Shown here piece after piece: positions 1 through 5,520 of a DNA stretch of 5,520 bases. The stretch is from assembly GCA_036564195.1 (NCBI GenBank), contig DATCLA010000016.1, forward strand, positions 1 to 5,520. Direction: 5' to 3'. The notes below the pieces were generated by a model, which worked only from the letters and a program-made list of their open reading frames with translations, had not been told where the DNA came from and did no database searches. Each line of letters starts with the position of its first letter. The first letter of the stretch is position 1. A program made the translations under genes and the position numbers. This DNA comes from DATCLA01 sp036564195 (GTDB lineage: Bacteria; Bacillota; UBA4882; UBA8346).

Positions 1-48
1 GCAGTGGACCGCGCCGGGAACAGTAGAGTAGCCGAAGTCAAGCTTGCA
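1..48 (+). other. C-terminal strand of an upstream FN3/Ig-like domain (partial)
   Basis: Residues 1-16 read AVDRAGNSRVAEVKLA. An A-x-D-x-A-G-N-x-S turn followed by an alternating hydrophobic strand is typical of the last two strands of bacterial FN3 and Ig-like domains. This suggests at least one more beta domain before the window and places the start of the gene well upstream. The fragment is too short for a firm family assignment. Confidence 0.5.
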
Positions 49-3000
49 CCGGACGGGGCGGAATCAGACCAAGCTTTTGCCCTGGAAGCAATCCCCGCGA
101 TCCGCCGGGTGGTGCTGGAATGGGAAGACGCTAAGACAGACGCGGTTTCTTACCGGATTAAGCGAATCCCTTCATTTAATAACGGCGCGGACCGAATCGT
201 TGATCCCAAGTTATTAAAAGAAAACCGTTTCGTTGACCGAGAAGTGGTAGACAATACCGAATATAGCTATACTGTAGAAGCAATTAATCAAAACGGCAAC
301 AAAATTGCCTCTGCTAACGTGACTCTAACCGCTGGTTTTGCCCTGGAGCCGGTAAGCCCCAGCGGGCGTAAGGTCCGGTTTGACGACTGTACAGTGGAAA
401 TATCCCAAAACGCCATTGACGAGAACCTGCAGTTTATGGCTAGTGAGGCTGAGGCGCAGCTGCCGGAGAATCAATTTGCCAAACCGGTAGGTCCGGTCTA
501 TAGTTTTAAATTGCTGAATGCTGGCCAGAGCCTTCAGCAGGTGCGGCAGATACGCCGCCAGGGCAAAAGCAGGCATCTTGGTGAATTAAAACGCCGCTTT
601 CGTCGGCCGGTTTATTTACGGATTAAATATGCAGACTTTGTTTTGCCACAGGGAGTAACCCCCGAACAACTGAGTATCTATTGGTATAATGAAGGCAATC
701 AGGCCTGGGAACGCTTGACGAGAGTCCAGAACAACCTGCATGATCAAATATTAAGTGTCCCGTTGGAACATTTTTCAGAGTACCAGGTGATGGCTATGGA
801 AGAGCCAGCACCGGAAGTGGACCGCTATTACGAGCTGGGTGTCTCCAACTACCGGCCTTATTTTCAGAATAATTTCGAATTAATCTCTACTTTCAGCGGC
901 GGTCTGACAGCGGTTGCGACTGACTTGGCTATTCCCGGACGTAGCGGGTTGGATCTATTAATCAAGCGGATTTATGACTCAAACGCAGCAGAACTCGAAC
1001 AAAGAGAAAGAATCAAAGCGCCGTTGGATACTTTTGGTTACGGATGGTCGCTGAGTATCCCCTGGATCGAAACTATTGACACCGGAACTTTCTTAAAACT
1101 GCCGGATGGAAAACGCGTCAAAGTCAATTTTACCGACAATAACTTCGAATATCATGAAGGTGTTCATTTAATTTTACAAAAAACTACTGACAAACATATT
1201 TTAACCTTAAAAGAGGGGATTAAGTATGAGTTTGACCTGGATGGACGGCCAATCAAGCAATATGACATTACTGGGAAAAACTGTATTGAATTTCAGTATA
1301 ACTCCGATAACAAACGGCAATTAAGTAAGATAGTCGACCTTTCCAGCGTTGTGTCGGGTGTGGCAACGCGTTCGATTAACTTTACCTATAATAAAGTGGA
1401 CGGAACCGATTATCAATATATTACCCAGATCTCAACCGGAACTACAAAAGTCCGGACCTGGCAATATGCATATAACAGTTCCGGACTCTTAAGCGAAGTG
1501 CAAGAACCTGCAACCGGAAATAGTGCGTTTACCCGGAAGACGACTTATTCCTACACTACAATCGATGTGGAAATGGGAAGAAAGGATTCTTATACAGGAG
1601 GTTCAACACCAACAACCTATAAATTAAATTTTTTGACCGGTATTAAATACCCCACCGGTGAAATTTCCGGCTATAGTGTTCAAGCTAAAAAATGGAGTGA
1701 AAAGGTAGATGATCCACGACCTAATATGACTTATTATACTTATTGGCAATATGGTTATAGGGTTTTTTATGAGAAGCATACAGTTGCCGATAGGACGGTT
1801 TCCTATGAATATACCGGAAACAGTAAGTCGGGAAGTTTGGAAAGAGGTAATTTTATTCCGCCTAATACCAATATCATCTCTTGTAAGATTACTGAGGAAG
1901 GACGTACTACCATTGACCAGTTTAAACATGTGGTCGGAAACGATCTGGTGGACGGAAAAGATGCAAAATACAACTCCCAAGGGGCTTTACTCGTCTCCAG
2001 ACAGATCTTTAATAATGACCGTGAATACGAAAAGATTGAGTATGACTACAATATTCCTTTACGGGCAGTAAGTTCGCAGCGGCATTACCGTAATAACACT
2101 TTGGTTGTTCAGATCAGTAACCATTATGATGACTGGGGTAACCTGACCGACCGGACAGACAGCTGTCGTAACCTTAAAGAGAGTTGGACTTATTACACCC
2201 ATGATACAATTAAAAATCTGGTTAACACCGCAGTGGTAAAACATGCTCATCCCTTAAGTGGCAAAAACACCGTGGTAACCACAAACTATCAATATGACGC
2301 TGCCTTGGGTAAACCGACTCAGATAACAGTCAATGACGGTTCCCGTGAGGTAATCACCAAATATTTTTATGATGACAGCAACGGTAATTTAGTGAAAACG
2401 GTTCAGTACTCAGGTGACGCCAACGAATTGGTTACGGAATACAGTTATGATCCGCAATCCAATTTTACTTACCCTTTGACTAAAAAACTACTTAAGATCC
2501 GCAGGGTTGACGGCACCAGTTCCGACATTGTCACCGAGTACAATCATAATCCCGAGACCGGCTTAAAAGAATGGGAAAAAGATCCCCTGGGTTACGTGAC
2601 CCGTTATGAATATGACGCCTTAAACCGGCTGATTAAAGTGACCCTGCCGGATGATGACAGCGACGATACCAATAACCCTTTTCGGGAATATGTTTTTAAT
2701 GACACTGAAAACTATTGCGACTACTATAATGAAAAACGGCAGCGGACCCGGTTTGTCTTTGACCCGTTGTCACGTTTGAAAGCGGTCATTAAGTATACCA
2801 AAGGTACCCGGTATCCGGCGGAGATCAAAACCGTCTATAACTATGACAATCTGGGGCGGATTACCAGTATTGTGGACCCGCGCGGCACCGCTACCCCCGA
2901 GGTGGCCAATGACTATACCACTTGGTATGAGTATGACGGTTTGAACCGGGTGACCAAAGTAACTTTACCGGATGATACTCCGGATAACTTGAGTGATAAT

Positions 3001-5520
3001 CCCTATACCATCTTGAGTTACGATGATGTTACCAATACTGTTACTATGATTGACGAGCTCGGTGGCAAAGTGGTTGAACGCCGCGACTGGGCTGGCAGGT
3101 TGGTTGAATCCACTCAATATTGCAGTTTCAACAATGCCACTCAAGTTTATAAATGGCAGTTTGTCTATGACGCAATAGGAAAAAGAGTGCGGCAAATTGA
3201 CCCCAACAATGCCCTGACCGACCAGGAGTATGATGCTTTCGGCCGGTTGGTGAAGTTAATCCTGCCTGAGGTGTTAGTAGTTCGGCCGGGCACAATCCAA
3301 CCGGTGGCAGACCGCCCGGTGACTACCAGTGAGTATGACCTGGCCGGCAATAAGAGGGTGGAGATCAGCCCCAACGGCACCAAGACGGAGTATGAATATG
3401 ACCAGATTGGGCGATTGATTAAAACAATTGTCTTTACCAAGGACGGCATCAGAGTAAATCAGGCATTTTATGATGCGGCCGGTAATAAAGTAAAGACCAT
3501 CGACGCCAACGGCAAAGTGCGGACCTATACCTATTCGGCCCGAGGCAATCTGTTATCCGAGACCGACCCACTCGGGCGGACTACCCGTTACCGTTATGAT
3601 GTCATCGGCAACCGGATCGCGGTGATTGATCCCCGCAACAGTGGCGCGGCTCCGTTAGTCTGGTATTACAGAAACAGCGATGGTAGCTATGGGGAACAGG
3701 ATCCCCGCACCAATAAGACGTTTACTACCTGGTACCTTTATGATGAATTAAACCAGTTATACCGGACGGTGTTGCCGGACCAAACTCCGCCGGCTAATCC
3801 TTATGCGGCAACAGTTGACTATGATAATCCCTATCTGGAGACAGAATACGATTCGGTGGGCAACAAGATCAAAGTCCGGGATGCCAACGGGGTAACCGTC
3901 AGCTATACGTATACTGCTACTAACCGGGTCCGGCAGGAGATCGATGGTTTGGGCCGGGTCCAAAAGGAATATACTTATGATAAAAAAGGCAACCCGGTAA
4001 CTGTGAAAGATATCATGGGCCGGGTAACTACCAATCAATATGACAGTCTGGGACGGTTGCGGGTAATGATCGACCCTTCCGGAAACAAACAGACTCTGGA
4101 GTATGACTGGCTGGGTAATAAAGTCCGGACTACCGATGCCCGAGGTAATCTGATGCAATTTAATTATGATGCCTTGGGCCGGTTGACCAGCGTCCGTGAT
4201 TCGTTAGCTCATTTAACCCAATATCAATATGACCCCAACGGTAACCGGGTGACGGTGATTGCTCCCAACAACCTGGTAACCCGTTATAAATATGATGAAT
4301 CTAACCGACTGGTCGAACTACAAGACTCACTGGGGAATATTACTTCCTACCGCTACGACACAATGGGGAACCTGATCGGTAAAAAAGACCCCCGGGGCAG
4401 TGACTGGACATATCAGTACTATGATAATTACGCTTTAAAACGGATGGATGTCAAGGGTACTGATAATTCAGGCTATTGGGTGGATTATCAATATGACGAG
4501 GTCGGTAACTGCCAGCAAATTAGCGATTCCGAAAACCACACTATCAAATACAACTATAACGGCAGCACTTATATTGCCGACCCATTAAACCGGGTCAATC
4601 AGATCAGCCGCAGTTTTGACGGTAAGACCTACCAGACTGCCTACCGTTATGATCAAGCCGGGCAACTGACCGGAATATTATACCCGGAAGCTACCGCCTG
4701 GCTGGAATATAAATACAATAACCTGAACCAACTAAGCGAAGTAGTCGGGTTTACCGCTGCGCAAAACGGGATCGTTTATAATAACGACGGTAGTCTGAAG
4801 ACTTTGACCTACGCCAATGGAGTCAGTACTGCCTACAGTTACGAATCGGGCGGCCGGTTGGACCAAATAGTTACCAAACTGGGCAACAGTGAAATTTTAA
4901 AACTGGATTACGAGTACGATCCCAACGGTAACATTACCCGTCTCAATGACCAGACCTTTCAATATGACCCGATTAATCAGTTAATTCGAGCCTACAATCC
5001 GGAGCAGACCATTGACGAACAACCCAGCCAGGTCAAAGTCGGGATCTTCGTCAACGACCCCTTGGGACAGGGGAGTTTGAACTTTGGCGCCAACCAGCAG
5101 GCAGTCTTCAAGCTGGACTACGCTTCCAGCAGTGTCGGCCTGGACCTGGGCAGCAGCGGCAATGCGGTTAAAAAGATCTTATTGGTGCCGGGAGATGAGT
5201 ACTTAAATCACCGGGTGGACGCCAATGCCTTGGAGCTGTTTGTCTCTGCCGACAACATGGTCTATACCACCTTTAACCGTAGCGACTGGGAGTACAGCAA
5301 AAACAACGGGGTAATCACTCTGACCTTCAAACAAGCTATTAAGCTCCGTTATTTAAAGATCCACGTCAAAATTGACGACCGGGACAAATTCTTCCAACCG
5401 GTAGATAAAGCGATTTTCTTAAACGAGTTGGCCAAAACCGTCCAGGTCTACCAAGAAGTCACTGGCCGGACCGAAGAGTACCAGTACGACCCTGCTGGAA
5501 ACCGGACGGTGCTGAAAGTG
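1..5520 (+). CDS. Giant RHS/YD-repeat surface or secreted protein, internal fragment (both ends missing)
   Basis: Frame 1 is open for all 1840 codons. The first residues (AVDRAGN) already read as the inside of a beta domain, so the true start lies upstream; there is no stop before base 5520. The domain order is: FN3-like tail, FN3-like domain (27-111), ZU5-like domain (112-266), RHS entry/plug domain (267-440), divergent beta shell (441-760), YD-repeat array (761-1668), discoidin-like insert (1676-1810), then YD repeats again. YD signatures such as YEYDALNRL, YNYDNLGRI and YRYDTMGNL recur dozens of times. Known relatives form a hollow shell around a C-terminal toxin and act in contact- or secretion-dependent competition. 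That toxin, the RHS core motif and the self-cleavage site are not in the window. Only seven cysteines occur (130, 428, 628, 722, 906, 1041, 1504) and there is no obvious membrane segment, which fits an exported protein. The family call is firm; the biological role is inferred. No rhs or wapA symbol is assigned because the ends are missing. Confidence 0.96.
79..333 (+). other. FN3-like domain (residues 27-111)
   Basis: The segment has the usual FN3 landmarks in order: strand B with a tryptophan (VVLEWED, W41), a strand C reading SYRIKR (50-55), a linker with FVDREV (77-82), then NTEYSYTVEAINQNGN (85-100) with the tyrosine-rich F strand and the AxNxxGN turn, and a last strand ASANVTLTA (103-111). 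The length of about 85 residues is normal for FN3. Such domains act as spacers or adhesion modules in exported bacterial proteins. An Ig-like relative is the alternative; sequence alone does not separate them well. Confidence 0.7.
334..798 (+). other. ZU5-like beta domain with a terminal HFS motif (residues 112-266)
   Basis: The segment opens with a strand pair leading to TVEISQNAI (131-139), which resembles the start of ZU5-like domains (a G-x-V, D-G-x-V-x-I-P-x-G-A-L pattern). A charged loop follows (about 177-201, QSLQQVRQIRRQ and further basic residues). Then come PVYLRIKYAD (203-212), LSIYWYNEGNQAWERL (224-239) and SVPLEHFSEYQVMA (252-265). The order of a PVxLxxxY strand, a tyrosine-rich strand with W-x-x-L, and a closing HFS-x-[FY]-x-V strand is common in bacterial surface proteins with this domain. 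It sits just before the RHS plug, so it probably forms a stalk or lid on the barrel. The ZU5 assignment rests on pattern recognition and needs a profile search. Confidence 0.55.
799..1320 (+). other. RHS N-terminal entry/plug domain (residues 267-440)
   Basis: This is the conserved segment in front of the YD repeats. It contains FSGGLTAVATDLAIPGRSGL (298-317), followed by DLLIKRIYDSN (318-328): the classic tDlxiPGrxGLdLxlxRxYdS signature. Then come FGYGWSLSIPWIE (345-357), the GxGWS motif, and a strand with LPDGKRVKVNF (367-377). The tail, YEFDLDGRPIKQYDITGKNC (409-428), moves into the first YD-like strands. In solved Rhs and BC-type structures this region starts the spiral and helps close one end of the shell. 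The motifs are intact, which argues for a functional protein and not a decayed one. Confidence 0.85.
1321..2280 (+). other. Divergent beta-shell segment with degenerate YD units (residues 441-760)
   Basis: About 320 residues link the plug to the regular repeat array. Alternating hydrophobic and tyrosine-rich strands are visible (INFTYNKVDG at 460-468, VRTWQYAYNSSGLL around 444-458 of the next turn, VSYEYTG near 600), but canonical Y-D-x-x-G-R-L units are scarce. Late in the segment come IEYDYNIPLRAV (679-690), HYDDWGNLTDRTD (708-720) and WTYYTHDT (729-736), which look like worn YD units. The likely role is the first turns of the same shell. The local base composition is lower in GC than the later part of the gene. 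No separate known domain is recognised here, and a hidden insert cannot be excluded. Confidence 0.55.
2605..2925 (+). repeat. Three-unit YD super-repeat, copy 1 (residues 869-975)
   Basis: The copy starts YEYDALNRLIKVTLPDDD, continues through an acidic loop (884-892, six Asp and two Asn) ending in NP, then a strand with FVFDPLSRL, then YNYDNLGRITSIVDPRG. It is 107 residues long and is followed at once by copy 2, which begins with nearly the same words. The order of strands and the long loop after LPD define the super-repeat. Confidence 0.65.
2926..3222 (+). repeat. Three-unit YD super-repeat, copy 2 (residues 976-1074)
   Basis: The copy starts YEYDGLNRVTKVTLPDDT, has an Asp/Asn-rich loop (991-1000) ending in NPY, then LSYDDVTNTVTMIDELGGKV, RRDWAGRLVESTQY, and FVYDAIGKRVRQIDPNNA. 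It is 99 residues long. The opening 18 residues match copy 1 at about two thirds of positions, while the rest has drifted. It abuts copy 3. Confidence 0.65.
3223..3525 (+). repeat. Three-unit YD super-repeat, copy 3 (residues 1075-1175)
   Basis: The copy starts QEYDAFGRLVKLILPE, with a loop of different, non-acidic sequence (about 1091-1107, VLVVRPGTIQ). Then come SEYDLAGNKRVEISPNGT, YEYDQIGRLIKTIVF and FYDAAGNKVKTIDANGKV. It is 101 residues long. The same strand order with an unrelated loop shows that the wall is conserved and the loop is free to vary. Confidence 0.55.
3733..4032 (+). repeat. Three-unit YD super-repeat, copy 4 (residues 1245-1344)
   Basis: The copy starts YLYDELNQLYRTVLPDQT, has a loop ending in NPY (1266-1268), then TEYDSVGNKIKVRDANGV, YTYTATNRVRQEIDGLGRV and YTYDKKGNPVTVKDIMGRV. 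It is 100 residues long. Like copy 2 it is preceded by T-T-W. About 69 residues holding simpler YD units and the NSDGSYGEQDPRTN loop separate it from copy 3. Confidence 0.55.
5026..5430 (+). other. Discoidin (F5/8 type C)-like domain inserted in the YD array (residues 1676-1810)
   Basis: After the unit FQYDPINQLIRAYNPE (1653-1668) the YD pattern stops for about 150 residues. The replacement segment has the layout of a carbohydrate-binding beta-sandwich: VGLDLGSSGNAVKKILLVPG (1712-1731), then LELFVSADNMVYTTF (1744-1758), which matches the ExSxDNxxYT strand of F5/8 C domains, then NNGVITLTFKQAIKLRYLKI (1768-1787), matching the closing a-RY-l-K-I strand, and AIFLNELAKTVQVY (1804-1817), resembling the last strand of that fold. 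YD repeats resume with EEYQYDPAGNRTVLKV. The domain probably protrudes from the shell and binds glycans or cell-wall polymers. The fold call is a pattern inference, and other jelly-roll families are possible. Confidence 0.6.
5461..5520 (+). repeat. YD repeats resume after the insert (truncated by the window end)
   Basis: Residues 1821-1840 read TGRTEEYQYDPAGNRTVLKV, a canonical YD unit. It shows that the preceding domain is an insertion in the array and not the C-terminal tip. The conserved RHS core and the variable effector domain should follow further downstream. Confidence 0.85.

Larger units (their letters stand above)
2281..5004 (+). repeat. YD/RHS repeat array (residues 761-1668)
   Basis: There are roughly 35 units of the form [YF]-x-Y-D-x-x-[GN]-[RNK]-[LVI], spaced about 20-40 residues apart. 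Examples, by first residue: YQYD 763, YFYD 788, YSYD 814, YEYD 869, YNYD 946, YEYD 976, YEYD 1132, YRYD 1197, YLYD 1245, YTYD 1324, YQYD 1408, YKYD 1429, YRYD 1450, YQYD 1497, YRYD 1548, YEYD 1637, FQYD 1653. Many are followed by a D-[PAE]-x-G-x-x-T turn. Each unit supplies beta-hairpins to the spiral wall of the hollow RHS shell. Several units are worn (YTYS 1176, YTYT 1302, YNYN 1517, YSYE 1607), which is normal in these arrays. The DNA copies have diverged at third positions, so this is an old protein repeat and not a recent DNA tandem repeat. Confidence 0.93.

Noticed and set aside
325..576. Minus-strand open frame of 83 codons
   Set aside because: It is antisense to the ZU5-like domain, which has clear coding motifs on the plus strand; no domain or start signal is visible.
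1212..1324. AGAGGGG followed by ATG at 1226, opening a 32-codon out-of-frame peptide ending at 1324
   Set aside because: The spacing is plausible, but the peptide is short, has no known features, and lies inside a well-conserved part of the main gene. Chance is the simplest explanation.
1596..1601. AGGAGG, a perfect Shine-Dalgarno-like hexamer
   Set aside because: It encodes Thr-Gly-Gly of the main protein, and no start codon follows at a usable distance.
1624..2071. Minus-strand frame 1624-1980 and plus-strand frame 1751-2071 in a low-GC part of the gene
   Set aside because: The main frame is intact across this stretch with coherent beta-strand sequence, so there is no frameshift to explain, and neither product resembles a known protein.
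2059..2250. Minus-strand open frame of 63 codons
   Set aside because: Short and antisense to degenerate YD units of the main gene; no supporting motif.
2965..3449. Two overlapping minus-strand open frames (2965-3195 and 3165-3449)
   Set aside because: Both are antisense to super-repeats 2 and 3; their repetitive SYSYSV-like words are the mirror of YEYD codons. No independent coding signal is seen.
3757..4158. Minus-strand open frame of 133 codons
   Set aside because: It lies wholly antisense to the YD array. Its sequence is the reverse complement of repeated Tyr-Asp and Gly-Arg codons, has no recognisable domain, and no ribosome site was evident. It is a shadow of the main gene.
2281..5004. 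Possibility that the repeats are a DNA-level tandem array, CRISPR or mobile element
   Set aside because: The repeats are recognisable only as protein; the DNA copies differ at many positions, have no uniform spacers and no terminal inverted repeats.

Overview
The window is one uninterrupted plus-strand reading frame. Frame 1 runs from base 1 to base 5520 without a stop (1840 codons), and both the start and the stop codon lie outside. It encodes the inner part of a giant RHS/YD-repeat protein, of the cell-surface or secreted polymorphic-toxin type (WapA-like and Rhs-like proteins). I see no second gene, RNA gene, promoter, terminator, mobile element or CRISPR array. The other open frames on either strand are short and lie entirely inside this coding region.

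Layout, with residues numbered from base 1. Residues 1-16 look like the last strand of an Ig/FN3-type domain. Residues 27-111 form an FN3-like domain. Residues 112-266 form a ZU5-like beta domain ending in an HFS motif. Residues 267-440 are the conserved entry domain (plug/cap) that precedes the RHS barrel. Residues 441-760 are beta-rich sequence with only degenerate YD units. Residues 761-1668 are a dense array of YD repeats, including four three-unit super-repeats of about 100 residues. Residues 1676-1810 are a discoidin (F5/8 C)-like domain inserted into the array. At residue 1827 the YD repeats resume and run off the end.

In characterised family members the YD repeats wind into a hollow beta shell that encloses a C-terminal toxic or effector domain. 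The RHS core motif, the self-cleavage site and the variable C-terminal tip would lie downstream of base 5520, so the cargo cannot be named. The accessory beta domains suggest an exported protein that binds surfaces or glycans.

Organism: probably a bacterium. Base composition is moderate and uneven along the gene, and the architecture (FN3 and ZU5-like domains, then the RHS plug, then YD repeats with a discoidin-like insert) is, from general knowledge, most reminiscent of anaerobic Bacillota. No taxonomic marker is present, so this is a weak inference.
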